Assembly: GCA_035384605.1 (NCBI GenBank)
Contig: DAOOIV010000004.1
Location: forward strand, 69,675-133,674
Source: Phycisphaerae bacterium
GTDB taxonomy: Bacteria > Planctomycetota > Phycisphaerae > UBA1845 > PWPN01
Reading direction: 5' to 3'
Length of the DNA: 64,000 nucleotides
Below the pieces are notes generated by a model that ran no database searches, was not told the origin of the DNA, and worked only from the letters and a program-made list of their open reading frames with translations. Position 1 is the first letter of the stretch; each line of letters begins with the position of its first letter. The position numbers and the translations under genes are program-made. This document shows, in pieces, positions 25,688 through 33,876 of the stretch.

Positions 25688-27450
25688 TTCGACTCCTCCA
25701 GATAGTATAAAATGCTGTCAAGTTCCTGGGCGGCTCGATCTGCATCTTCCCGGTCATTCTTCTCTATGGCATCGTGAATCCGCTGAAGCAGTCCCAGGAC
25801 CTCTTCACGATCCTTGCCGGCCACGTCCTTGAGCGCCGCATGTGCCCGCCGCACGACCTCCCGTGCCGGGTGATCGGATTCCGCCGCCTCCGAAACGGCA
25901 TCGGCCTCGGGCGCGGATGCCTGTTCTTGTTCGTCATCTCCGAACAGAACCCGCAGCCTTCGGGCCGCATCGGCCATTTCTGTTTTCTCGAAACGGCTCA
26001 TCGCATTGTCAATGACAATCTGCTTTTGCCGCCCCGTCTTCTTTTCCTGAGCGGTCACCTTGAGCATCCCGTTCAAATCAAGGTCCAGCCGGCAGGTAAT
26101 CGGGCTCTGAGGCGGCCCCTTGCTCAAGCCCTCGATCGTGAACCGACCGATGCGCACGTTCTTGAGCGCGTCGGGATGTTCACCTTGAAAAACCTCAATG
26201 ACCGCTCGCTCCTGGTCCTCGCAGACCGTGTAGTACACCTCCGTTCGTGATGCCGGCAACGGTGTGTTTTTATGGATGATCGGACTGAAGCAGTAGGGAT
26301 AAGGCAGGCCGAAACGCTCACCCAGGCAATTGATGCCGAAGGTGTGGGGCGTTACGTCAACCAGCACGGCGGAGACGCTCTCGCCTTGGATGATGCCTGC
26401 CTGGATCGCCGCTCCCATGGCAACGCAGAGATCGGGGTCCACCTCCTGGTGGGGATGTCGGCCGGTGCGATTCCGCAATTCCTCGCTGACAAGAGGCGTT
26501 CGTGTGGCCCCGCCGGCCAGAACGATTCGGTCGATTTGGCCCGCAGTCAGGCCGGCGTCCTTCAAGGCCACCTGTACCGCTTCCATGGTCTTGTCGATCA
26601 GCGGACGGATCATTTCCTCGTAGTCGCCTCGGCTCAATTCCATCGACAGGTTAAGAGGAATCCCGTCTTTCTCACAGATGAACTCCTCGTTGACCTGAGC
26701 GTATGGCGTGGTTGACAAGAGAATCTTGGCCTGTTCCACCGCCCGCCACAATCGCGAATGAGCCCGGGGGTCGGCCCGGAGGTCGACGCCGTGTTGCTCT
26801 TGGAAGCGGCCGGCCACGTGCTCGATGAGCAGGGCATCAAAGTCGTCGCCTCCCAAGTGCGTGTCTCCGTGGCTGGACAGCACCTCGATCACGCCTTGTT
26901 CGATCCTCACGATGCTTACGTCGAACGTTCCGCCGCCGAGATCGTACACCATGACCTTCTGCGGCGCGGATTGTCCAGCCTCATAGACCAGCGACGCCGC
27001 AGTGGGCTCGTTCAGGATCCGCACGACCTCCAAACCGGCCAACTCGCCGGCCTCACGGGTCGCCTGACGCTGGGCGTCGTTGAAGTACGCGGGGACGGTT
27101 ATCACTGCCTTGCCGACCGGGCGGCCAAGGTGACGTTCCGCCCGGTTCTTGAGCGTTCGCAGAATGATCGCAGACACTTCCTGCGGAGAGAACTCCTGGT
27201 CCCCCATGCGCAGTTTCACGTCCTCGCCCATGCGCCGCTTGACCGAACGGATCGTTCGATCGGGAGCCAGCAGCCACTGGTTTCTCGCCGGCTCACCGAC
27301 CAACAGCCGCCCATCGTCGGCCAGGCCGACCATCGAGGGAAGAATGGCCTGTCCGTTTTCGGTCAGCACGCGAGGGCGGCCGTTTTCGAGAACCGCCACC
27401 TCCGAATTGGTGGTCCCCAAATCAATGCCGATGATCGGTTCCGAGCTCAT
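25684..27450 (-). CDS. Hsp70-family chaperone (DnaK-like)
   Basis: The 588-aa protein has a full Hsp70 ATPase domain: GIDLGTTNSEVAVL (phosphate 1), VYDLGGGTFDVSIV (phosphate 2), AVITVPAYFNDAQRQATREAGELAGL, NEPTAASLVYEAG and VLAGGATRTPLV (adenosine). A beta substrate-binding domain follows (VLVDVTPHTFGINCLGERF). The C-terminal lid is short and ends in a helical bundle, about 50 aa shorter than E. coli DnaK and without an EEVD or DnaK-type acidic tail. It lies in an operon with GrpE-like, J-like and TPR proteins, so it is probably an auxiliary Hsp70 system rather than the housekeeping DnaK. Confidence 0.92.
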   Translation of the reverse strand: MSSEPIIGIDLGTTNSEVAVLENGRPRVLTENGQAILPSMVGLADDGRLLVGEPARNQWLLAPDRTIRSVKRRMGEDVKLRMGDQEFSPQEVSAIILRTLKNRAERHLGRPVGKAVITVPAYFNDAQRQATREAGELAGLEVVRILNEPTAASLVYEAGQSAPQKVMVYDLGGGTFDVSIVRIEQGVIEVLSSHGDTHLGGDDFDALLIEHVAGRFQEQHGVDLRADPRAHSRLWRAVEQAKILLSTTPYAQVNEEFICEKDGIPLNLSMELSRGDYEEMIRPLIDKTMEAVQVALKDAGLTAGQIDRIVLAGGATRTPLVSEELRNRTGRHPHQEVDPDLCVAMGAAIQAGIIQGESVSAVLVDVTPHTFGINCLGERFGLPYPYCFSPIIHKNTPLPASRTEVYYTVCEDQERAVIEVFQGEHPDALKNVRIGRFTIEGLSKGPPQSPITCRLDLDLNGMLKVTAQEKKTGRQKQIVIDNAMSRFEKTEMADAARRLRVLFGDDEQEQASAPEADAVSEAAESDHPAREVVRRAHAALKDVAGKDREEVLGLLQRIHDAIEKNDREDADRAAQELDSILYYLEESK

Positions 27451-28241
27451 GCTGTCTCTCCTTCTTGGCGGGCAACCGCCCGGACTTCCGCATAGCGGAT
27501 GACCTTCGAATCGCAGGTGTAGCCGGCGCGTACCACCTCCGCTACGTGGCCCGCCGGCAGATCGTCGCGCCGGACCAGATCGACCACCCGCATCTGTTCC
27601 GGATCAACGGGTTTGCCGAGACACTCGATAGGACGGACCCCGCGGGCTTCCAGGATCGCATCTATGCGACGCAGCCCCAGCATGTATCCTTCGTGGAGAC
27701 CTTCCAGAAGGCCTCGGGGCAGCAGCCAACGACGCCATCCGACACGCCGGGCCGCCTGACGGGAGGTCTCTTCGCCCCGCGACAGGGCTTCGCGCAGATC
27801 CAATAGCACCTCCACCCAGGACCGTAGCTGTGAATCCATCTGGGAGTTCAAACCGTCCCGCAGGCGATCCCGCTCGCGCAGCAGGGGATCGAACAGCTTC
27901 TGGGTTTGTGCCGAAACCTCTTCGATGCCCTCATGAAACTCGTCGATGGCTCGATCAAGGTCCTGACGCGCGGTCTTGGTGCCTCGTGCCTCCAGCCGGA
28001 CTTCCTGCTTCAGCGCGATCAGTTCGCTCAGCAACGTGTGCAAATCGACCCGCGCTGCCGCATCAACGTTTTCTTGCGGGGCCAGGAGCGCATGACGCCA
28101 CTGTTCCGACTCCAGCAGCCACTGGCGCAACGTCGAGAGCACCGCCTCGATTTCCTGCCGCGCCTCCGGCGGGACTATCGTGTCTCGCCCAGAAGGCTCA
28201 ATAATGCCGCCAGACCCGCACGTTTGGGGGTTGTCCGACAT
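27447..28241 (-). CDS. GrpE-like nucleotide exchange factor
   Basis: The 264-aa protein has a long coiled coil (about residues 70-160). It ends in a GrpE-type beta domain: RGVRPIECLGKPVDPEQMRVVDLVRRDDLPAGHVAEVVRAGY..., where the GkPvDP, V-V and V-x-E-V-x-x-x-GY positions match GrpE. The extended central region (ALSRGEETSRQAARRVGWRRWLLPRGLLEGLHEGY) is unusual for the family. GrpE releases ADP from Hsp70. It overlaps the Hsp70 start by 4 bp and the J-like gene by 67 bp, so stoichiometric expression is likely. Confidence 0.85.
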   Translation of the reverse strand: MSDNPQTCGSGGIIEPSGRDTIVPPEARQEIEAVLSTLRQWLLESEQWRHALLAPQENVDAAARVDLHTLLSELIALKQEVRLEARGTKTARQDLDRAIDEFHEGIEEVSAQTQKLFDPLLRERDRLRDGLNSQMDSQLRSWVEVLLDLREALSRGEETSRQAARRVGWRRWLLPRGLLEGLHEGYMLGLRRIDAILEARGVRPIECLGKPVDPEQMRVVDLVRRDDLPAGHVAEVVRAGYTCDSKVIRYAEVRAVARQEGETA

Positions 28242-28471
28242 CTTTCCTCCTCGATCAGCTCGTCGATCGATTCTCCTTGTGAGGCGTCAAACAGAAGAAA
28301 CTCCAGTCGGGCGCCTTCATCTTTGATGGTCTCGTATGCCTGCCGAATGGATACAAACTGCTCGGGGCAGTGTTCCGGCGGAAACCGGTGCACCGCTTCC
28401 AAGTAACACCGCCGGATCTCTTCATCGCCGGCCTCCGGCCTGACATTCAGGATGCTGTACGGATTCGCCAT
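28175..28471 (-). CDS. J-domain-like protein lacking HPD
   Basis: The 98-aa protein matches a J domain from residue 4: NPYSILNVRPEAGDEEIRRC for helices I-II, then HRFPPEHCPEQF, then FVSIRQAYETIKD for helix III. The essential HPD tripeptide between helices II and III is replaced by FPP (30-32), so canonical stimulation of Hsp70 ATPase is doubtful. The ATG at 28471 is used; its A is the last base of a 97-bp element. GGAAGAG inside the element serves as the ribosome-binding site. The gene overlaps grpE-like by 67 bp. Confidence 0.78.
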   Translation of the reverse strand: MANPYSILNVRPEAGDEEIRRCYLEAVHRFPPEHCPEQFVSIRQAYETIKDEGARLEFLLFDASQGESIDELIEEERCRTTPKRAGLAALLSLLGETR

Positions 28472-28567
28472 TAGTCTCTTCCGTCGCGACTGGTTCGCAT
28501 TTTGCGAGCATGTTTCTCGATCGCAGAGCGCTTGGGTTGCGGCCCGCAAAAAGGCGGTCCGCCTTAG
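28471..28567 (-). repeat. 97-bp TTAG element, copy 1
   Basis: This copy fills the complete gap between the TPR gene and the J-like gene. On the + strand it begins TTAGTCTCTTCC and ends GTCCGCCTTAG. Hairpins: 28493-28509 (7-bp stem, loop TTT), 28537-28549 (TTGCG/CGCAA) and 28553-28563 (GGCG/CGCC). It is about 92-93% identical to the copies at 41636 and 63637 with no indels. Read with the operon, it supplies the TAA stop of the TPR gene, a small stem followed by TTTTT, and a GGAAGAG ribosome-binding site. Confidence 0.9.
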
Positions 28568-30966
28568 TTCTCCTCATCCATTCCCTCTTGCATCCATTCG
28601 AATATCCTTTGCATGTCGATGCCTTTGCTCCGAGGTTTCTTCCGAGAGGTCGAAGGTTTTCGACCGGTATCATCCTCAGCCTCGCTTGCATCAAGCATGT
28701 GCGCCAGCGCATTGAACAGTGACCTGAAATCGCCGAAGCCGTGCGACATCGAGGGTTGCGGCTCATCCAGCAGCGACGATATCTCGGCCGAGAGATCGAA
28801 CCGGTGTTGCGCCTGTGCTTGCTCGTAGGCGCGTTCCAGTAGCCGTCGCGTACGGGCCGGCAACCGTCGACGGCCGAGGCCGCGCTGCGAGCGGCCCAGA
28901 AACACCGGAAAGTGAGGGTTTCCGACGAACCGGTCGCAGCCTTGGTGCGCCAGACGCTCCAACAGTTTCCACTCCTGCCGATCTTCGAGGTATTCGCAGA
29001 CTTGCAGCAACTGCAGTTCCGAGAAGGTCGACCGTCCCGCGGCTCGCGAGACATAGCCGACAAGCAGGTCGGCATGTATCCGCGATTTCGGGTAATCCAC
29101 GCCCTCTTCGGCCATCTGAAGCACGTACTCGGCCATCCGGGCTGCAGCCGCACCGCTTGGCTCATCGGCCAAGGCCTCTTCGAGCAACTTGTCAAATCTC
29201 TGCTGCACCTCCGGCGGGGCTTGCGCAACGGACAGTTCGATTGCCAGAACGAAATAGACCACCACCCGCTCCTCGCGACCGGCCAGGGCCTGGCTCAGCA
29301 ACTCTTGCGCCCGATCCGGCTTCTCGGCCCGCCATTCCAGCGCCGCCCATCTGCAGAAAAAGAGTGCCTTGGATGCCGTGGGATCGAGCACCGCTTGGGC
29401 TTCCTCATAATCCTGGCGAGCCTGGTCCAGGTTTCCTTGCCGCAATCGCCGCCGGGCCGACTTGAGATAACACAACACTATGCCCGCACGAACCTGACTG
29501 TCGGCGGGATCGACTCGCAGAGCCTGCTTCAGGTAGTCTAACGCCTTGCGAAACGCAGCTCTGTCGATACAACGGAGTCCCAGGAACAATAGGGTGTTAA
29601 CATCGTTTGGCCATCGGCGCAGAACCTCGCGAGCGTGCCGCTCGGCTTTCTTGGGCTGGTTCTGCAACAGGTACGCGGCCATCAGCTTTTCGTGGCTGGT
29701 CTTATCCTCCGCATACTCCTGGAGGCTTTGCCTGTAGTAGCCGATCGCCTCATTGCAGCGGCCTGAGGCCAAGCCGAGAAATGCTTCGAAGCCGTCGACC
29801 TTGCTCGCTTGCATCGCCAGGTCACCCATCCGCTGCAGCACAAGGCCCTTGGCCCGGGGGAACAGGTGCGGTGCGATTCCTTTCACATGCTCTAATGTAT
29901 CGATGAAGCAGGACCAGACGTCGATGGCGTCCGAGGGGAAAGAGCCTTCGAGAGACAGCGCCGCCGACCGATAGAGAAATGGGTCTTCCGGGAGCGGTCC
30001 CAACACTCGCCTGAAGCGTTGGACGGTATCTTCATCGTTACCCATCTTCTCGCAGATCGCGCGGCCAAGCCGTTGGGCAAAGGCCTCGCGTTCGCTCGCT
30101 TCCACCCTCGCCAGGAGACGGGCGCATCCGTCCAAGGCGCCCCTCACGTCCTTGCCGGCCAGACGCTCCTTTATTTGCGTCAAGAGGGCGAGGCGAGGAC
30201 TGCCAAAATGCTCTATGAGCCTCTCGCGAAGCGCCGGTGTCAGCTCGCCGTCCCGACCGTCGTTCAACAGGCCTGATCGGAGAATTGCCGCCAGGCGTCC
30301 CGGCCGCCCCTCGGTCCCACATTTGTCCCAACTCAGGCGGGCACGGTCGCGGTCACCTCGAGTGTACGCCGCCAGACCGAGAAGCAGCCATTTCCATCCC
30401 GCGCACGGGCTCGTCAGGCCGATCCCCCTGAGTTCATCCGTGACCGCCGGGTCGTCTCCTTTCTCAAAGGCCGCGAAAGCCCGCCGTATTCTGTGCACAT
30501 CCTCGCGCGTCGCCGGTTCGCAAAACCGGTCCAACGATTCGCCTCGTGCAATCGCCTCGTCGGCCAGGTATCGCGAAGCTCGCGATTGCTCGGCCGGGTC
30601 GTTCAGCCGCCTCAACGCCGACAGAGCCGTCTCATATTGCCGGCTGCGAAGGCCGCACTCGAACATCAACCACAAGAGGTCCGCACTGCCCTGGCCGAGG
30701 CTCAAGGCGTTATTGAGGACCATCAGTGCCTCGGCGAACAGGTTCTTCTCGATCAGCCGGCGACCGCGCTCAAGGTAGAGATGACCGAGCAGATCGGAGT
30801 TTTCCGGGCTTGGCTGCCGACGATGGCATTCTTTGGCCATGTCGATGGCGGTTCGAGTGTCGCCTTTCTCGCGGCACTGCTCAATTCTGCGTCGAAGATC
30901 GTCCGTGGAGAGCCGTCGGTACTCAATGATAGGGTTTCGCCCGGACTTGTGTCCTTTCCGTCCCAT
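28564..30966 (-). CDS. large TPR-repeat protein of chaperone operon
   Basis: The 800-aa protein is almost wholly helical, with many TPR-like units. Examples are LLGHLYLERGRRLIEKNLFAEALMVLNNALSLGQ near residue 60-95 and TLLFLGLRCIDRAAFRKALDYLKQALRVDPADSQVRAGI near 475-515. No signal peptide or membrane helix is seen. The basic C-terminal tail contains SRKKPRSKGIDMQRIFEWMQEGM. It is the first gene of the Hsp70 operon and likely acts as a co-chaperone or client scaffold. The function is inferred from neighbours only. The TAA stop is provided by the 97-bp element. Confidence 0.8.
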   Translation of the reverse strand: MGRKGHKSGRNPIIEYRRLSTDDLRRRIEQCREKGDTRTAIDMAKECHRRQPSPENSDLLGHLYLERGRRLIEKNLFAEALMVLNNALSLGQGSADLLWLMFECGLRSRQYETALSALRRLNDPAEQSRASRYLADEAIARGESLDRFCEPATREDVHRIRRAFAAFEKGDDPAVTDELRGIGLTSPCAGWKWLLLGLAAYTRGDRDRARLSWDKCGTEGRPGRLAAILRSGLLNDGRDGELTPALRERLIEHFGSPRLALLTQIKERLAGKDVRGALDGCARLLARVEASEREAFAQRLGRAICEKMGNDEDTVQRFRRVLGPLPEDPFLYRSAALSLEGSFPSDAIDVWSCFIDTLEHVKGIAPHLFPRAKGLVLQRMGDLAMQASKVDGFEAFLGLASGRCNEAIGYYRQSLQEYAEDKTSHEKLMAAYLLQNQPKKAERHAREVLRRWPNDVNTLLFLGLRCIDRAAFRKALDYLKQALRVDPADSQVRAGIVLCYLKSARRRLRQGNLDQARQDYEEAQAVLDPTASKALFFCRWAALEWRAEKPDRAQELLSQALAGREERVVVYFVLAIELSVAQAPPEVQQRFDKLLEEALADEPSGAAAARMAEYVLQMAEEGVDYPKSRIHADLLVGYVSRAAGRSTFSELQLLQVCEYLEDRQEWKLLERLAHQGCDRFVGNPHFPVFLGRSQRGLGRRRLPARTRRLLERAYEQAQAQHRFDLSAEISSLLDEPQPSMSHGFGDFRSLFNALAHMLDASEAEDDTGRKPSTSRKKPRSKGIDMQRIFEWMQEGMDEEN

Positions 30967-31376
30967 TGGCGTTTTTTCTCTCTGGGCAATTCCCCTCAGG
31001 ACGACGCCTCAGTGCGAGTTCTCCAAACTCGCGCTCATTCATTCAGCATGGTCCGCGCCGGAGCCTGACCCACCAGGCGGCCAATAGCGCCGCACTGGCC
31101 ACAAGCGATGTCATCTCGCCGCCCTCTAGCAGCAAAGGCCGTCTCGCAAGGTCGAGCTACCTGATTCCGGCGCGGCCCGCCCTCGGCCAGGGTTCCAGGT
31201 TGCCTTCCTCGCTGCCCGCCCAGGGTACCGGACCGCTCCCGAGGCGCAAGCTTCGGCACGAGGAGTATTGTGCACGTCGTCGTGTCCCGAAGTCAAGGTC
31301 TCTCAAGGCTCTCGCAGAAGGGCGGCTGTGAGTTTTCGCCACGACCACCAGAGTCTCGCAGGCCTTATTCCGAACC
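30967..31376. other. gene-free interval before tRNA-Val
   Basis: These 410 bp separate the divergent TPR gene and tRNA-Val. Short frames have no recognisable features. The chaperone operon promoter must lie at the left end, but no convincing minus-strand -35/-10 pair or CIRCE-type inverted repeat was found. Confidence 0.3.
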
Positions 31377-31404
31377 TTGCCTCCACCCGGGACCATGGTA
31401 CAAT
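31377..31404 (+). promoter_or_regulatory. tRNA-Val promoter
   Basis: TTGCCT (31377-31382) and TACAAT (31399-31404) are 16 bp apart, and the tRNA starts 13 bp after the -10. This is the usual spacing for a tRNA promoter. Confidence 0.55.
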
Positions 31405-31416
31405 AACCGGTATTGA

Positions 31417-31490
31417 GGGCGTATAGCTCAGTTGGCTAGAGCGTACGGATCACACCCGTAAGGTCACAGGTTCGAGTCCTGTTACGCCCA
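31417..31490 (+). tRNA. tRNA-Val (CAC)
   Basis: A full cloverleaf can be folded by eye: acceptor GGGCGTA/TACGCCC with discriminator A, D arm GCTC..GAGC, anticodon stem TACGG/CCGTA with loop ATCACAC giving anticodon CAC, and T arm ACAGG-TTCGAGT-CCTGT. CAC reads GUG (valine). The 3' CCA is not fully encoded (CCCA ends at 31490, followed by ATC). Confidence 0.93.
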
Positions 31491-31738
31491 ATCCCAGGGC
31501 ACAGCTCCAATCATCTCACCGTGTTTTCGGACGTCCGGCAGATTCCGGCTTTTCGGGATACCCATTCTGCACGCAAACGCGGGCGAGCGACGGAGGGTAT
31601 CGATAAGTCGGGGGATGGGTCGGCAATCCAAGCCTTCCGCGCGACGGCCGGGAATCGCCACGGCCGATCGGCGCGGTCGTTGATCGAATCCGCGCTCGGG
31701 AACAGGCCGCAAAGCGAACTCATTCGCCGGGAATGACC

Positions 31739-32464
31739 TCAATCCTTCGGCTTCGTGGGTGCTCGCCGTCGATGACTGCGCACCGGGTGTTCCCACAGGG
31801 TACCCGTTTGACGGTATTTCTTCACAATGATATCGACGGCCTCGGCCGGGTCATCCGTGAGGGTAAACAGGTTCATATCCTCGGGATTGATCGCCTGATA
31901 CTTATTCAGCACCGTCGTCCTGACCCACTTGAGCAGCGGTCTCCAGTAGTCCCTGCCCATCAGTATTACCGGAGATGGCGGAGTCTTCTGCGTTTGCAGG
32001 AGCGTCATGCTCTCGAAGAACTCGTCGAGCGTGCCGAAACCGCCCGGCAGGCAGACCATGGCCACCGCGTATTTCACGAACATCACTTTGCGAACGAAAA
32101 AATAATCGAAATCGACCTCTATCTCGATGTAGGGGTTAGGTTTCTGCTCGTGGGGAAGCACCACGTTGAGGCCGACGGTCGTCCCGCCCACCTTGGCCGC
32201 GCCGCGGTGGGCCGCTTCCATGATGCCGCCGCCACCTCCGGTGATCACCGCAAACCCTGCCTCCGCCAGTCGCCGACCTACATCGACGCCCAGCTTGTAG
32301 GTCCGCGCCCCGCGCTTGGTCCTGGCCGAGCCGAAGACGGTGACCGCCGGACCGATGCGCGCCATGACGTCGAATCCTTCAACGAATTCGGCCATGATGC
32401 GAAAAATACGCCAGGTTTCTTCCGGGCTGGTTTCGAAACGTGGCCTGGGATTCACTATGTGCAT
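31739..32464 (-). CDS. LOG-family Rossmann protein (TIGR00730-like)
   Basis: The 241-aa protein has the LOG signatures: AVTVFGSART, VITGGGGGIMEAAHRGA and CLPGGFGTLDEFFESMTLLQT (PGGxGTxxE). The family includes cytokinin-riboside 5'-monophosphate phosphoribohydrolases and other nucleotide 5'-phosphate ribohydrolases. PGGFGTLDE supplies the catalytic Glu. Length suits the longer LOG subgroup. The ATG at 32464 has GGGGGAAT just upstream; an in-frame TTG at 32485 is less likely. The physiological nucleotide is unknown. Confidence 0.87.
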   Translation of the reverse strand: MHIVNPRPRFETSPEETWRIFRIMAEFVEGFDVMARIGPAVTVFGSARTKRGARTYKLGVDVGRRLAEAGFAVITGGGGGIMEAAHRGAAKVGGTTVGLNVVLPHEQKPNPYIEIEVDFDYFFVRKVMFVKYAVAMVCLPGGFGTLDEFFESMTLLQTQKTPPSPVILMGRDYWRPLLKWVRTTVLNKYQAINPEDMNLFTLTDDPAEAVDIIVKKYRQTGTLWEHPVRSHRRRAPTKPKD

Positions 32465-32515
32465 TGATATTCCCCCAGTCGTCAACTTCTGACCGCTATC
32501 GGCCTACGCGGCCGG

Positions 32516-33355
32516 TTACCCGAAGAGCATGGCAATACCCCCCGGGATCAGATTCATCGTAAAGTGGGCGATGATCGCCGGCCAGACCGAGCCCGTCCGC
32601 AGCGTGACGTACGCAACGGCGACACCGCCCGGCAGCGAAAGGCTCACCTCCATGATGTTGGGCTTGCCCAGGTGAGCAAGCCAGAAGAGGATGCCGGATG
32701 TCACTACCGCCACCAGTGACGTTCCGGTCAGCCCGAACCATGCCAGTACACGGCTGCCCTCGACAGGCTGGGCAAGCCCCAACCATCGCAATGCTCGCCG
32801 CCGCCAGGCACCATTGACCGCCGCCACCGGCACGCGAGCCGGCAAGCGACGGTCCGGAAGCATGAGTGCAACGAACAATCCGCAAACCAGCACGTGCTCC
32901 GGCACAATGGCCAGGAGCCGTCCCGAATAAGACGCTGCTTCGGACCAGGTCTGCGGTAGCGGTATGGAGCCAGGATCGCTCCAGATAATTAGCAAACCGA
33001 ACGGAATCGACAGGACCACACTGACTGCGATCAGCCGCCACCCGAGAACGTTGAAGCGGCCCAAGCCCAAGTCGCGCGGTTTGCGTCCGAGGACCGCGCA
33101 GATCACAACCGGCACAAGCGCAATCATGTATTGCGTCAGAAGCCATCGCCAGAATGAGTCGCCCTCCCACCGCCTCACTGCACGGGAAATGCCGCCCCAG
33201 GACCGGGCCAGTATAGGAGGCAACCACAGGCGGGCCCACGCAATCCCAAGACCCCACCACGTGCAGACGTAGACCGCGCCGATGAAAAAGACCAACAGCG
33301 AGGCCAGCCAGCCGGCCGCCGTATGCGGGCGGGACGTTCCGTCAGCGCGTGCCAT
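32516..33355 (-). CDS. CPBP intramembrane metalloprotease-like
   Basis: The 279-aa protein has about six to seven membrane helices. The C-terminal half resembles the CPBP (Abi) fold: FWLAHLGKPN suits the FxxxH motif, and the last helix carries IIAHFTMNLIPG (HxxxN). The first motif, normally EExxxR, is PEHVLVCG here, so only one Glu and no Arg are present. It may be a divergent or inactive member. It lies 51 bp upstream of the LOG gene on the same strand. Confidence 0.65.
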   Translation of the reverse strand: MARADGTSRPHTAAGWLASLLVFFIGAVYVCTWWGLGIAWARLWLPPILARSWGGISRAVRRWEGDSFWRWLLTQYMIALVPVVICAVLGRKPRDLGLGRFNVLGWRLIAVSVVLSIPFGLLIIWSDPGSIPLPQTWSEAASYSGRLLAIVPEHVLVCGLFVALMLPDRRLPARVPVAAVNGAWRRRALRWLGLAQPVEGSRVLAWFGLTGTSLVAVVTSGILFWLAHLGKPNIMEVSLSLPGGVAVAYVTLRTGSVWPAIIAHFTMNLIPGGIAMLFG

Positions 33356-33447
33356 GTGGGTCAGGCTCCTCCAAACGTCGAGATGGCCTGTGTTATAGTT
33401 GGATACGCCGCGAGCCGCAAAGGGGCAAGCAAAGCCCGATGCGCCGC

Positions 33448-33795
33448 TTAGCGGGTATGCCCCTGGACACTATAGAGCCACCAGCGGGCCTTGGGATTCC
33501 GTCGATTGCGGGTCTGACGTTCGCAGTAGAGCGTCATTCGCGGTCCAACATCGGTCTGCACGGTGTACCAGTGCTTGCGCAGATACAGACGGCCGGTCCC
33601 ACCTTCCGGAGAGCTGGTTTTCCAGGCCTTCAGCACGGCGGTGATGACATACTCCCGCTGCCGCCATGTGAACCGCGCCGGCAGACCCGGCTCACTGCGG
33701 GCCATGGCCATTATGTCGCCGGTTCCCGAGGCAGGGATGATCGGCTCGCTGATAAACTCCTCGGCTCCCCAGCTCGCGTCGCACATGGCGCCCAC
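33448..33795 (-). CDS. DUF6504-like conserved protein
   Basis: The 115-aa soluble protein contains SEPIIPASGTGDIMAMARSEPGLP, then FTWRQREYVITAVLKAWK, YLRKHWYTVQTDVGPRMTLYC and a final RWWLYSV. This alternation of aromatic and basic residues resembles a small beta-barrel family found in many bacteria and annotated as DUF6504. The function is unknown. An alternative start is the Met four codons downstream. Confidence 0.65.
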   Translation of the reverse strand: MGAMCDASWGAEEFISEPIIPASGTGDIMAMARSEPGLPARFTWRQREYVITAVLKAWKTSSPEGGTGRLYLRKHWYTVQTDVGPRMTLYCERQTRNRRNPKARWWLYSVQGHTR

Positions 33796-33876
33796 CCGAA
33801 CGACCTGACCCTTGCCGGATGCTCAGTACGCCCAAACCGGGTCCGCCTCCGCCTCCCGGGAATGCTGCCTGATTGC

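Noticed and set aside
28422..29228. A 268-aa minus-strand frame that ends within the J-like gene.
   Set aside because: It runs in a different frame through the TPR gene and the repeat; composition is Arg/Ser/Cys-rich without a domain.
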